This document shows positions 54,326 to 63,081 of a stretch of DNA of 64,000 nt, one piece after another. The position numbers and the translations under genes were made by a program. The DNA lies in NCBI RefSeq assembly GCF_039641995.1, contig NZ_CP087714.1:1240001-1304000 (forward strand). Direction: 5' to 3'. This stretch comes from Geoglobus acetivorans (GTDB taxonomy: Archaea; Halobacteriota; Archaeoglobi; Archaeoglobales; Archaeoglobaceae). The notes under the pieces are model-generated. The model had not been told where the DNA came from. It ran no database searches and worked only from the letters and a program-made list of their open reading frames with translations. How positions within the stretch are numbered: the first letter of the stretch is position 1; each line of letters starts with the position of its first letter.

Positions 54326-55282
54326 TTACTTGAGAACCACCGGAATCAGGCCCATGTTTCGGAGAATGGTTCTTAAACTCCTGTTCCAGCCAGTTACAAT
54401 TATATTCTTTTCTATGGAATCAAAGAGCTTGAGGGTTTCATCGAGGAAGGCTTTGGTTTTCACGTCTTCTTCCACCTCCCACTGGTAAACACTGGCGTCG
54501 AGAGCCTCTGCATGTTCTTCTTCGTTTTTACTGGCGAGAAAAACTTTCATGTCCAAGAGAAAGAATTTCGACTTGCTCTGGATGAAGCTGTAGTCCTTAA
54601 GCATTGCGTGTGACTCGAGATTGTCCAGTTTGCCCAGCCAGTATATCACGACACCGTCTCCGTACATTTCGAGATATGGTGTGTACTGTTTCTTTGAGTA
54701 TAGTTTGTGCGTTCGGTAGTCTCCGAAGAGTGCTTTGCTCTCTATCCACTTAATAACTCTGCCGTCAATCTCAAGCCTGTCTTCTATGTAGAAATCGGGA
54801 GTTTTTTTTGCGGGCCTCAGCTGTTTTTCGTCCTTGAACTCTATTCCCTGACTTTCCAGGTAGTCCCTGATTATCAGCTCTCCAACTCTCCCTCTTGCGA
54901 ACTGGTTTCTAACAGCTATTGGAGAGTATATGAAGTCCTTGTATATTGCAGACCATACCAGATCTTCGAATTCACTGTTCTCAGGGTTTGAGAATTGTTT
55001 GAGGATTTCCTTTTTGCTCATGCCGAGTGCCTTCATCAGGAGTTTTATTCTCATTATGGGGGGCAATCTCAGCCACCCGGGAATCTCCCTGTTCTTTTCC
55101 CAGTAACTTGCAAGTTCTGGAAGCCTTGAGGTGTAATCGCCGTATCTTCTTTTGACATTATCTATCCTTTTCTGCAGCAGAATTCCAAATAGTGTCCCTC
55201 TCGGATATGTTTGTTCGTACTTGCTGAAATCTCTGAAACCTTTAAGGTCTTTTTTCAGCATGAAGTATTCTTCAATCTTCAT
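54326..55282 (-). CDS. TPD-type PD-(D/E)XK nuclease, relative of human CDIN1
   Basis: 318 residues. The nuclease core has Asp163 in KKTPDFYI, then Glu181 and Lys183 in IKWIESKALFGD, then YSKKQYTPYLEMYGDG and VVIYWLG. The Thr-Pro-Asp signature and WIESKA-FGD block are those of the TPD family, which includes the human codanin-interacting nuclease CDIN1 (C15orf41). An N-terminal helical part (about 1-120, GWLRLPPIMRIKLLMKALG) may bind DNA. The C-terminal 90 residues are specific to archaeal members as far as I can tell. It overlaps the next gene upstream by 11 bases. DNA substrate unknown. Confidence 0.78.
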   Translation of the reverse strand: MKIEEYFMLKKDLKGFRDFSKYEQTYPRGTLFGILLQKRIDNVKRRYGDYTSRLPELASYWEKNREIPGWLRLPPIMRIKLLMKALGMSKKEILKQFSNPENSEFEDLVWSAIYKDFIYSPIAVRNQFARGRVGELIIRDYLESQGIEFKDEKQLRPAKKTPDFYIEDRLEIDGRVIKWIESKALFGDYRTHKLYSKKQYTPYLEMYGDGVVIYWLGKLDNLESHAMLKDYSFIQSKSKFFLLDMKVFLASKNEEEHAEALDASVYQWEVEEDVKTKAFLDETLKLFDSIEKNIIVTGWNRSLRTILRNMGLIPVVLK

Positions 55283-55544
55283 TTTCGAGCCTCACAGAGT
55301 ATGTAAAAAACCATCTAACTCGCCCCCTTCTCAAGCCTGCATATTTCGTGCTTGATTTTATTTTCACTTTTGCCAGCTTTTTTATTTTCGATATCGCCTG
55401 TCTTGCATCATTGACATCTTCAAAATAGATATCCACTCCGTATTTATTTTCCACTATCTCAACACCTTCCAGTTTTTCTATAAATTTCTCAAGCTTTTTA
55501 ACGTTTCCTCTCAGTTGAATCAATGCGGGATGTTTCACATCCAA
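55272..55544 (-). CDS. small protein, weak likeness to NMD3 C-terminal domain
   Basis: 90 residues. A stretch of alternating strands and helices ends in STKYAGLRRGRVRWFFTYSV, which is reminiscent of the basic end of archaeal NMD3 (a 60S-export adaptor homologue), where a lysine-rich loop is followed by Tyr-Thr-x-Ser-Val. Cysteines of the NMD3 zinc domain are absent, so this would be a stand-alone C-domain at most. Low certainty; it overlaps the TPD nuclease gene and may work with it on nucleic acid. Confidence 0.5.
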   Translation of the reverse strand: MDVKHPALIQLRGNVKKLEKFIEKLEGVEIVENKYGVDIYFEDVNDARQAISKIKKLAKVKIKSSTKYAGLRRGRVRWFFTYSVRLENED

Positions 55545-55578
55545 AATTTTAATAACTGTTTTAATGTTTTTATCCGCG

Positions 55579-56247
55579 ATGTCTTACAGGCTTGTAGAGA
55601 TCGAGGAAGATCTGCAGTACATAAATGTGGCTTCCAGAAAAAATGATAGAGAACATGCGCTGATCAGGCTCATACTTTCCACCCTTGCAGATATTGAGGA
55701 AATCCAGAATCTGACCAGGAGAGACATTTCTGCTTCGAGTCGCAACGGGAGAGAAATCTATGCGGTGTATCTGAGAAAGCCGGGAAAAAGCAGGAAGGTT
55801 CCTGTTGATGGTGAAACCTACACGATCCTCAGAAAAATTTCTGCCGGTCTGGGTGGAAAGGATAAGATCTTTGGCTACAGCATAGAGGAGATCGACTCTA
55901 TAATTGGAAAATACTCTCCAGAAAATAGTCGCTACACTTTAAACAGCCTCAGGGATGTTCTGATGGAGCTTCTCGCGGATAATCTCCTTGGAAAAACCAT
56001 TGATGATATTTTTGAGATGGACTTCGAGGAGCTGGTCGAGTTCATGGAGGAATGTCACCCCATGTTCTCCGGCATGTGGGATATTGATGAGGATGATGTT
56101 GCTTCGGACTACTTCCACATGCTGGCGGAGAGGTACGGGATGAGTGTTTCGAAAATGTCTGAGGTTAGCGGTGAGGATGAAGGGAGAATAGAGAAGCTTA
56201 TGGGCAGAAAATGGCTCCAGAGCTACTGGGATTCATACTCGGAGTGA
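55579..56247 (+). CDS. integrase-like helical protein, unknown
   Basis: 222 residues from ATG 55579; an earlier ATG at 55564 adds five. The first 100 residues look like the start of a tyrosine recombinase catalytic domain: HALIRLILSTLADIEEIQNL, then ISASSRNGREIYAVYLRKPG, then KSRKVPVDGETYTILRKI, the usual order of first catalytic Arg region, beta hairpin and strand with Lys. The later His-x-x-Arg and Tyr boxes are not evident; the second half is acidic (FEMDFEELVEFMEE) with an HTH-like end. I take it as a derived, probably inactive, family. Its end overlaps the TctA-like gene by 37 bases. Confidence 0.55.
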   Translation: MSYRLVEIEEDLQYINVASRKNDREHALIRLILSTLADIEEIQNLTRRDISASSRNGREIYAVYLRKPGKSRKVPVDGETYTILRKISAGLGGKDKIFGYSIEEIDSIIGKYSPENSRYTLNSLRDVLMELLADNLLGKTIDDIFEMDFEELVEFMEECHPMFSGMWDIDEDDVASDYFHMLAERYGMSVSKMSEVSGEDEGRIEKLMGRKWLQSYWDSYSE

Positions 56248-57389
56248 TTGCCGGGCTTGTACCTGGAATCCACCCAAATACATTTTCGGCGTTAATTCTC
56301 GGAGCATCTTTTTTGTTTTCTGCCCATTTTACTGGCAGCGAAATTGCGATAATGATCTTCGTCTCTTCTGCTGTCTATTCTGTGGTCAACATCATTCCGG
56401 CCGTTTTTGTGGGTGTTCCGGACGAAGATACTTCGCTTGCAGTATTTCCTGCTCACAGAATGGTTCTTGATGGTGAAGGATTTGCTGCCATATCCATTTC
56501 GGCTGTTTCGAGCTTTCTTTCATCTCTGTTGTGTGTCCCTGTTTACTACCTCATTCTGCTGGCAGGTAAATCAGCAGACCTTTCACCGCTCACGACCCCT
56601 GTTTTAATTGCTGTTGCGACATACCTGATTCTCATTGAGGACGATAGGTTTGGTGGCAGTTTCGCAAAGTGGAAGAAGAGGCTTTTGGCAGCGGTCGTGT
56701 TTCTGCTTTCAGGCGCCATCGGAGTGATTTCGCTGAGACACTTCTATTCGGATGGCATTTCCATGCTCTTTCCCCTTCTAACCGGTCTTTTTGCCTTTCC
56801 AACCCTCGTTGCGGGGATAAATTCTGAAAGCATTCCCGATCAGAGGATTGAATTCGTTTTTCCGGAATTTAAAAACGTCCTGAAGGGAGTGGTTTCGGGT
56901 CTTTTTGTCTCGCTTTTTCCGGGAATAAGTTCTGGCGTGGCAACGGCAATATCTGTTGGGAGAGGGGATGATGAGAAAAAGTACATCTCCTCGATAAGCT
57001 CTGCGAATACTGCTAACACGATCCTGAATTTTGCAGTTCTTCAATCAGCAGGTAGAGCCAGGAGTGGGACTGCAGACGCTTTCCTTTACTTCACGTCTCC
57101 TGAAAACTATGGTTATTTGCCCATTCTGGCTCTGTCCGCATCTTTTGTAGCTATGGCGTTTTCTCTGCTGATCTCAGTTCCGGCTATGGGTTTTTTCAGC
57201 AGAATAAGCCCATCAAAGTTATCGAGGTCAGTGATTGCATTTCTGATCTTCGCTGTTCTCTACTTTACTGGCTTTGATGGGATCGCAGTATTTTCTGTTG
57301 CATCTGCAATCGGGATGCTCACACTTTTATTCAGGGTGAGGAGGATCCACTGCATGGGCGCAATAATCCTTCCCGCGATTCTCTACTGA
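56211..57389 (+). CDS. TctA-like membrane transporter (DUF112 type)
   Basis: 392 residues with about ten hydrophobic segments. Two related halves each begin with a Pro-Gly motif: GLVPGIHPNTFSALILGAS near residue 16 and SLFPGISSGVATAISVGRG near residue 238, the inverted-repeat signature of the TctA family. In bacteria TctA works with TctB and a binding protein TctC for tricarboxylates; no such partners lie here, as is usual for the archaeal members. Substrate unknown. The start lies inside the previous gene. Confidence 0.78.
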   Translation: MAPELLGFILGVIAGLVPGIHPNTFSALILGASFLFSAHFTGSEIAIMIFVSSAVYSVVNIIPAVFVGVPDEDTSLAVFPAHRMVLDGEGFAAISISAVSSFLSSLLCVPVYYLILLAGKSADLSPLTTPVLIAVATYLILIEDDRFGGSFAKWKKRLLAAVVFLLSGAIGVISLRHFYSDGISMLFPLLTGLFAFPTLVAGINSESIPDQRIEFVFPEFKNVLKGVVSGLFVSLFPGISSGVATAISVGRGDDEKKYISSISSANTANTILNFAVLQSAGRARSGTADAFLYFTSPENYGYLPILALSASFVAMAFSLLISVPAMGFFSRISPSKLSRSVIAFLIFAVLYFTGFDGIAVFSVASAIGMLTLLFRVRRIHCMGAIILPAILY

Positions 57390-57811
57390 GTTCTGAATCT
57401 GCCCTTTTCTATCTGCTCTTCCAGTTTTCTGACGAATCTGTCCCCTGTCTTGACAACGGGAATAATCGTCGTGTCTCCCCTGAGCATGTCCACTCTGTCA
57501 GTGTATTCGTAGCTGTCGTTATGGTTGTGGTAGAGAATCCATCTTCTGTATCCATCTACTTCTGTAAATGCCGAGTACGTTATTATTTCCACGACTATGA
57601 ACTTGTCTTCAACAATGCCATGGAGTGTCTCGAAATCCACAATATAGAGTCTTTTATTGAAGTAGAACACCCTCTGAACCTCGAGACCAACAGCATTTCT
57701 GACAAAATCCTGGAACTCAAATTTTTCAGGATCGTCAATAACTGCCGGTCCGTGGTATGAAATGTTCATGGGCCTGAGAATCCGATCAGGATTTAAAAGC
57801 TTCACCTCCAC
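57383..57811 (-). CDS. hypothetical protein
   Basis: 142 residues, not recognised. It is beta-rich (KRLYIVDFETLHGIVEDKF; IVVEIITYSAFTEVDGYRRW; ILYHNHNDSYEYTDRVDML) with a positively charged helix at the end. No metal cluster or membrane segment. Overlaps the convergent TctA-like gene by seven bases; upstream it is divergent from the HPS-RraA gene. Confidence 0.55.
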   Translation of the reverse strand: MEVKLLNPDRILRPMNISYHGPAVIDDPEKFEFQDFVRNAVGLEVQRVFYFNKRLYIVDFETLHGIVEDKFIVVEIITYSAFTEVDGYRRWILYHNHNDSYEYTDRVDMLRGDTTIIPVVKTGDRFVRKLEEQIEKGRFRTQ

Positions 57812-57852
57812 AACTCCATCAACGTTAAATACTTCTCCGGGGAAAAGAAATC

Positions 57853-59151
57853 ATGGATAAGCCCATACTTCAGGTTGCTCTTGACCTTGTTGAGTTAAAA
57901 AGAGCTGTTGAGATTGCAGGAGAAGCTCTTGAAGGTGGTGCCGACTGGCTTGAGGTGGGTACGCCCCTCATAAAGAGCGAGGGGATGGATGCAATCAGAG
58001 AGATCAAGAAGAGGTTCAGGGTGAAAACCCTTGCCGACATGAAGACCATTGATACCGGTAATGTTGAGGTGGAGATGGCTGCAAAAAGTGGTGCCGACAT
58101 TGTGATAATCCTCGCACTGAGTGACGATTCCACGATCCAGGAGGCAATCAGGGCAGCAAAAAAATACGGTTCCGAGATTATGGTGGACATGATAAACGTC
58201 CCCAATCCGGTTGAAAGGGCGAAAGAGCTTGAGGAGCTTGGTGTTGATTACATAAACGTGCATGTTGGAATAGATCAGCAAATGAAGGGAATGGATCCCC
58301 TTGAAATCCTGTCAAATGTTGCGAACGAGGTCAGCATTCCCGTTGCGGCAGCAGGTGGTCTGGATGCTGAAAAGGCTGCAAACTGTGTTTCTCTGGGCGC
58401 AAGCATAGTTATTGTGGGTAGCAATATAACAAAGTCAAGAAATGTTGTGGAATCCGCAAGGAAGGTTAGGGAGGCAATAGATAAATCATGGAAAAGCGGA
58501 AAGAAGGTGGAACTGAAGAAAAGAGAGCTTGACGAGGAAATAAGAGAGATTCTGATGAAAGTCTCCACACCCAATATCAGCGATGCGATGCACAGGGCAA
58601 GGGCCATGAGGGACGTGCATCCTGTCGTGAGGGGGAAGAAGATTGTGGGGAAGGCTGTAACTGTCAGCGCCTTTGATGGTGACTGGGCGAAACCAGTAGA
58701 GGCAATAGATGTTGCTGGAAAGGGAGATGTTATCGTTATAAAGGTTTCAGGAGATAACGCAGCAGTGTGGGGTGAGCTCGCCACGAGGAGCTGCATAAAC
58801 AAGGGGATTGAGGGAGTCATCATTGATGGGGCAGTGAGGGATGTGGATGATATCCGGGAGCTTGGCTACCCGATCTTCGCAAAAAGAGAGGTTCCCAATG
58901 CCGGTGAGCCAAAGGGGTTTGGTGAGATTAACGTGAAAATTGAATGTGGCGGGATTGAGGTCAACCCTGGAGACTGGATCGTGGCTGATGATAACGGCGT
59001 GATGGTGATACCTAAGGAAAGAGCATATGAGGTGGCAAGAAGGGCACTTGAGGTCAAAAAACATGAAGAGAGAATCAGGGGTGAGATAGAGGACAAGGGA
59101 AGAACCCTCGCAGAGATTGTGGAACTTTACAAATGGGAAAAGGTTCAGTAA
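57853..59151 (+). CDS. hps: 3-hexulose-6-phosphate synthase fused to RraA-like domain
   Basis: 432 residues in two parts. Residues 1-210 are a hexulose-6-phosphate synthase of the OMP-decarboxylase superfamily: [39 protein letters not shown] with the Asp-x-Lys-x-x-Asp motif, and [18 protein letters not shown]. In archaea this enzyme runs in reverse to make ribulose 5-phosphate plus formaldehyde. Residues 230-432 are an RraA/4-hydroxy-4-methyl-2-oxoglutarate aldolase-like domain: [45 protein letters not shown] and [17 protein letters not shown]. The second part may be an aldolase or metal-binding scaffold; its job in the fusion is unclear. Confidence 0.87.
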   Translation: MDKPILQVALDLVELKRAVEIAGEALEGGADWLEVGTPLIKSEGMDAIREIKKRFRVKTLADMKTIDTGNVEVEMAAKSGADIVIILALSDDSTIQEAIRAAKKYGSEIMVDMINVPNPVERAKELEELGVDYINVHVGIDQQMKGMDPLEILSNVANEVSIPVAAAGGLDAEKAANCVSLGASIVIVGSNITKSRNVVESARKVREAIDKSWKSGKKVELKKRELDEEIREILMKVSTPNISDAMHRARAMRDVHPVVRGKKIVGKAVTVSAFDGDWAKPVEAIDVAGKGDVIVIKVSGDNAAVWGELATRSCINKGIEGVIIDGAVRDVDDIRELGYPIFAKREVPNAGEPKGFGEINVKIECGGIEVNPGDWIVADDNGVMVIPKERAYEVARRALEVKKHEERIRGEIEDKGRTLAEIVELYKWEKVQ

Positions 59152-59157
59152 ATTGAT

Positions 59158-60438
59158 TCATCTTTTTTCAATCATGTCAATGTATCCCGGAGTTTCCGGT
59201 TCGAGTATTTCTCTTACAGATTCTACGAATTCTCCATAAATGTGGGCGTCGAGCGCAAAGTGGTAGTATCTGTGGGTGCTGAACCCGCACATCTCTGCGA
59301 GATATCTGGTAAGCAGGTTGAATGCAAACATGTTTGCATGCATGGCACCATAGGCATCGTTTGAACGCATGTAGAACAGTCCGAAGAATGTTTCATTGAC
59401 TCCGAACTGGTACCCTCTCAGACATGGCGGCTCGTCGCTCGTGATGTCCCATGGTCTTGAAATTCCTATGTAGCAGTCTCTCCTGCTTTTTCTCTCTTTC
59501 AGCTTCTGTATTACTGTATACAGCTGGTCGACACTTATCTCGTCTTTCTCACAGTATCTTGCCCTCTCGGCATAGGTGTATGTTTCTCCCTCTTTGAGTA
59601 TGTTCTCTTTAACCTCCCTGTCTATCGCACCTGCGTGAATGACGTAATCGTGGGCGTATTCAACACCGTATTTCTTTGTGAATGGTGCCTTGTCGTGTAT
59701 CTGGTTTTCTTCCGGATCCTTCACCTCTATGAACATTCTGTGGATGTATTTGCTCTCCTCCTGTCCTTCAAAAAGCTCGCCCCACTCCGTTCTTTTTGAG
59801 TCCCCATGGTAGTAGATGGTTTCAAGGGCTGAATGCCAGGCGGAGGAGAGGTAATCCTCCACTATATGGGTACCGAGCTTGTGAAATCCGAGAATCTCCG
59901 TGTATTGCTCTTTGCTCACTCTATCAACATCTCTCTCGTAAATGTGGGGGATCGAGATCAGCATCGCCACACTTCCGGCTTCAAAACCGGCATTTCTGGA
60001 AACTTCCTCCAGAACATGGCTGACAAAGCTGAAATTGGGCGTGAAGTAGTTAACAGCATCAAGAGATCTGAAAAATGCTGTAGCATGCAGCCTGTCATCT
60101 GCGTAAAGGAGACTTATCTCTGTTATTGCCGGTGGTGTATCACACAGGTGGTCTTTTGGCCTCCACACGGGGATTGAAACCCTTCGGGTGTACGGGACTT
60201 TTTTCAGCTTCTCTATTGCATCACTGATGCACTCCTCAACCCTTTCAGAGTATGTTTCTCCACAGGCTTTCCAGCCGCTCGAGTCAGGTTCAAAGTCTGA
60301 AGCCGGGTTTTCAGAAATCACGAGCTGAGGCCTTCCTCTCAGCTCTGTCCCGTATTTTGAGGAGAATTTCCAGTTCTCGTTAATTATCTTGGAGATCAGC
60401 ATTTTCTGGAGCTTTTCAGGGTCTTTTGCGATGAGCAT
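59158..60438 (-). CDS. double-domain thymidylate synthase-like protein
   Basis: 426 residues holding two ThyA-type halves. The second half (about 228-426) has EGETYTYAERARYCE, ISRPWDITSDEPPCLRGYQF with the catalytic-type Cys339, YMRSNDAYGAMHANM and FALDAHIYGE. The first half repeats these: WRPKDHLCDTPPAITEISLL (Ala104 at the Cys position), FFRSLDAVNYF and SIPHIYERD. So only the second half could attack dUMP. This resembles archaeal ThyA-like proteins in duplicated form; ordinary ThyA is a homodimer, so the fusion may be a built-in pseudo-dimer. It might be thymidylate synthase, a pyrimidine hydroxymethylase, or another folate enzyme. Convergent with hps-rraA by six bases. Confidence 0.75.
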   Translation of the reverse strand: MLIAKDPEKLQKMLISKIINENWKFSSKYGTELRGRPQLVISENPASDFEPDSSGWKACGETYSERVEECISDAIEKLKKVPYTRRVSIPVWRPKDHLCDTPPAITEISLLYADDRLHATAFFRSLDAVNYFTPNFSFVSHVLEEVSRNAGFEAGSVAMLISIPHIYERDVDRVSKEQYTEILGFHKLGTHIVEDYLSSAWHSALETIYYHGDSKRTEWGELFEGQEESKYIHRMFIEVKDPEENQIHDKAPFTKKYGVEYAHDYVIHAGAIDREVKENILKEGETYTYAERARYCEKDEISVDQLYTVIQKLKERKSRRDCYIGISRPWDITSDEPPCLRGYQFGVNETFFGLFYMRSNDAYGAMHANMFAFNLLTRYLAEMCGFSTHRYYHFALDAHIYGEFVESVREILEPETPGYIDMIEKR

Positions 60439-60524
60439 TCAGGACACCTTTTTAGAGTGAAATCTGTAAAAACTTAACATTTACCCGAAAGCCTTATTAA
60501 CAATTTCAACTGTCAAGCGAACAG

Positions 60525-60598
60525 GCGCCGGTGGTGTAGCCTGGCTAACACAGGGGCTTGCCGAGCCCCTGCCCCGGGTTCGAATCCCGGCCGGCGCA
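60525..60598 (+). tRNA. tRNA-Gly (GCC)
   Basis: Plus-strand cloverleaf: acceptor GCGCCGG pairs with CCGGCGC, anticodon stem-loop GGGGC-TTGCCGA-GCCCC gives GCC, T arm GGGTTCGAATCCC, discriminator A. No CCA encoded, no intron. A T-rich run follows 13 bases on. Confidence 0.95.
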
Positions 60599-60706
60599 TT
60601 CATACGACGTTTTTTCCAGTCTGGGGTCTCTCGCTCTCTCTTTTTTCAAAATGCAGGTCTGGGAAAACTTTTTTAACTTGTATGGGAAGATAATCAGGGC
60701 GGTAAG

Positions 60707-61987
60707 ATGAATGGTGTGAGAGTGGGTATTGACGAAAAGGTTCCGCTTGACAGAGCGGTGGTTCTTGGGTTCCAGCACGTGCTTGCGATGTTTGGTGCGA
60801 CGATCACAGTCCCCCTCGTTGTGGGCAATGCCATCGGCCTTGAGCAGCACCAAATAGCACTGCTGATTCAGGCAGTTCTGCTTGCGATGGGAATTGCAAC
60901 AATTCTTCAGACTACGATAGGTTCCAGATATCCAATTGTACAGGGATCGAGCTTCGCTTTCATTCCTGGTCTCATAAGCATCGGGGGTTCAAGCGGTCTG
61001 GCGGCGGTTGAGGGTGCACTTATCGCGGGAGGTATTATCGAGGCGATTTTCGGTGGTCTCGGGATTGTTGGAAGGCTCAGGAGACTGTTCACACCCCTCG
61101 TTACAGGAGTGACGATAATGCTCATTGGGTTCTCGCTGGCACACGTTGCGGTGAAGTATGCGCTGAACTTTTTTGCCGATCCTACAGCCGCTTCAGCTCC
61201 AAAGGCTTTTGCTATCGCTCTGATAACATTTGCCGTAACTGTGACTGTTGCATTGAAGGCGAAGGGATCGCTGAGGGCGATGCCTGTCATAGTGGGTGCA
61301 GTTGTAGGTTACATTGTGAGTATCCCTCTCGGAATGACGGATTTCACTCTTGTGAACGAGCTTCCAGTATTCAACGTTCCATCGCTGTTTCCATGGGGCA
61401 TTCCAGTTTTTGAGGTTTCAGCGATAATAATCCTGCTGTTTGCATATATGGTCAGCATAATAGAGAGTGTTGGAGATTATCACGCAATTTCTGCAATTTC
61501 CGAAGCACCGATTACGAAAAAGCACATAAACAGAGGTATCATGAGTGAGGGAATCGCATGCACGATTGCAGGAGCGCTGGGTGCGTGCGGAACAACGAGC
61601 TATTCTGAGAACATAGGGCTTGTGGCGCTCACCAAGGTGGCGAGCAGGCAGGTGGTGCAGATTGGAGGCATCATCCTCATCGTCATAGCAATGTTTCCGA
61701 AGTTTTCGGGTTTGCTTGCATCAATTCCTCAGCCTGTCCTGGGCGGTCTTACAGTTGCTCTCTACGGTATGATCAGTGTTACTGGCCTGAGGCTTATCAA
61801 GGAAAAAGTTGAGCTTAACGACAGGAACGTTCTGATTATCGCAAGTGCGCTCATTGTCGGGCTTGGCTCCCCGCAGCTTCCACAGGAGTTCCTTGAGCAT
61901 TTCCCGAGGCTTATTGCAAGCATTCTTGAGTCCGGAATGGCTGTCGGAGCAATAACCGCCATTATTCTCGACCAGGTTTTGAGGTGA
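60707..61987 (+). CDS. uraA: uracil/xanthine permease (NCS2 family)
   Basis: 426 residues with about twelve hydrophobic segments. It starts ERV-like: [20 protein letters not shown], then [20 protein letters not shown], a classic NCS2 opening. The substrate motif is in [19 protein letters not shown] and the family Gln/Glu-type site in [33 protein letters not shown] is the second signature. Pairing with upp (four bases downstream) makes uracil the likely substrate. Confidence 0.92.
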   Translation: MNGVRVGIDEKVPLDRAVVLGFQHVLAMFGATITVPLVVGNAIGLEQHQIALLIQAVLLAMGIATILQTTIGSRYPIVQGSSFAFIPGLISIGGSSGLAAVEGALIAGGIIEAIFGGLGIVGRLRRLFTPLVTGVTIMLIGFSLAHVAVKYALNFFADPTAASAPKAFAIALITFAVTVTVALKAKGSLRAMPVIVGAVVGYIVSIPLGMTDFTLVNELPVFNVPSLFPWGIPVFEVSAIIILLFAYMVSIIESVGDYHAISAISEAPITKKHINRGIMSEGIACTIAGALGACGTTSYSENIGLVALTKVASRQVVQIGGIILIVIAMFPKFSGLLASIPQPVLGGLTVALYGMISVTGLRLIKEKVELNDRNVLIIASALIVGLGSPQLPQEFLEHFPRLIASILESGMAVGAITAIILDQVLR

Positions 61988-61991
61988 TGTT

Positions 61992-62690
61992 ATGATAAAG
62001 GATGGTAGGTGGGATGGAGTTTACACGATGGAGGACTCCCCGTATCTTATGGAGGTGCTGACCGAACTGAGAGACAAAGAGACTGATTCAATTCCGTTCA
62101 GAAAGGGTCTTGTAAAATTTGGGAGATTCATGGGCTACGAGATAATAAAAACGATGGAGATTGAGAAGATAACTGTTGAGACGCCTCTTGAGGAGACTGA
62201 GGGAGTGGTCGTCAGAGACAGAAAAAATGTGGTAATAATAACTGTTCTGAGAGCCGCTGTTCCAATGATGGAAGGACTTGTGAAGGTTTTTGAACATGCC
62301 AGAATAGGTATTGTCTCTGCTGTGAGGGGAAAGGCTCCTGAGTTCAGGGTTGAGATGAACTACATTAAGGTACCCCACATAAGCGACGAGGACACTGTCA
62401 TAATTGCAGACCCAATGATTGCAACAGGCTCAACTCTCCTTGAAGTTATAGCCGAGATAAAGAAATACGGCAGTCCCAAGAGAATCATTGTGGCGGGAGT
62501 TCTCGGTTCTCCTGAGGGCATATCGAGAATTAAAGAAAAACACCCTGACGTCGAAATATTCGTCGGAAAGGTCGATAGAGAGCTTAACGATGATGGATAT
62601 ATCCTTCCAGGGCTGGGAGATGCAGGTGACAGGGCTTTTGGATTGCCGGTGAAGCTTTCAACGCTTCCACAGCTGAGGAGTATTGAATAA
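61992..62690 (+). CDS. upp: uracil phosphoribosyltransferase
   Basis: Salvages uracil to UMP with PRPP. 232 residues. The PRPP loop is [18 protein letters not shown] at about residues 137-154; [20 protein letters not shown] and the C-terminal uracil-binding [16 protein letters not shown] are typical. It forms an operon with the permease upstream. The T-rich stretch at 62711-62728 probably ends transcription. Confidence 0.95.
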   Translation: MIKDGRWDGVYTMEDSPYLMEVLTELRDKETDSIPFRKGLVKFGRFMGYEIIKTMEIEKITVETPLEETEGVVVRDRKNVVIITVLRAAVPMMEGLVKVFEHARIGIVSAVRGKAPEFRVEMNYIKVPHISDEDTVIIADPMIATGSTLLEVIAEIKKYGSPKRIIVAGVLGSPEGISRIKEKHPDVEIFVGKVDRELNDDGYILPGLGDAGDRAFGLPVKLSTLPQLRSIE

Positions 62691-62710
62691 TTCACAAAAC
62701 TGGATTATCG

Positions 62711-62728
62711 TATTTTTCGTTTTTTTTG
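62711..62728 (+). terminator. T-rich terminator after uraA-upp
   Basis: TATTTTTCGTTTTTTTTG starts about 20 bases after the upp stop; two T runs in line with archaeal termination. The rest of 62729-63019 shows no gene I can support. Confidence 0.5.
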
Positions 62729-63019
62729 AAGAAATTTATTGTCTGGTGGGGTAAGGTCTCAATATGTTGCTTGTTCAAAAATGCGATCAAATGCTTGTAT
62801 CGGGCTACAGTCCATTTTGAGGGTTGCTGGAATTATGTCCATGGCTCTCTGCTTGAAAATTATATGGAAATCTAATTCCAAAGATTCGATTGTTTTTCAT
62901 ACTATGCTTCTGGAAATGTTACTTTATTCTGTGTTTTTTTCTGGGCATATTCTCTGTTATTATGACTTTTACAGTTTGGACGTGCAACATCAAACATTGC
63001 CTTAGTTAGCATCTACAAT

Positions 63020-63035
63020 CGGAAGTTAATTTCCG
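63020..63035. promoter_or_regulatory. operator-like palindrome before the acyl-CoA dehydrogenase gene
   Basis: CGGAA-GTTAAT-TTCCG: perfect five-base arms around a TTAA-centred core, directly upstream of the TATA box and overlapping the BRE region. A regulator bound here would control recruitment of TBP/TFB. It fits the GGAA-N6-TTCC pattern of NrpR operators by chance or by relation. Confidence 0.45.
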
Positions 63036-63039
63036 AAAA

Positions 63040-63048
63040 CTATATATT
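63040..63048 (+). promoter_or_regulatory. TATA box of the acyl-CoA dehydrogenase gene
   Basis: CTATATATT predicts a transcription start near 63070. GGGTGAT at 63071-63077 then serves as ribosome binding site for GTG 63082. Confidence 0.5.
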
Positions 63049-63081
63049 GGCATGCAGTGTCCCAACACATGGGTGATAAAC

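Noticed and set aside
62739-63005. 88-codon plus-strand open frame in the upp-dehydrogenase gap
   Set aside because: Low-complexity, aromatic-rich translation, no ribosome binding site and no recognisable domain; treated as non-coding.
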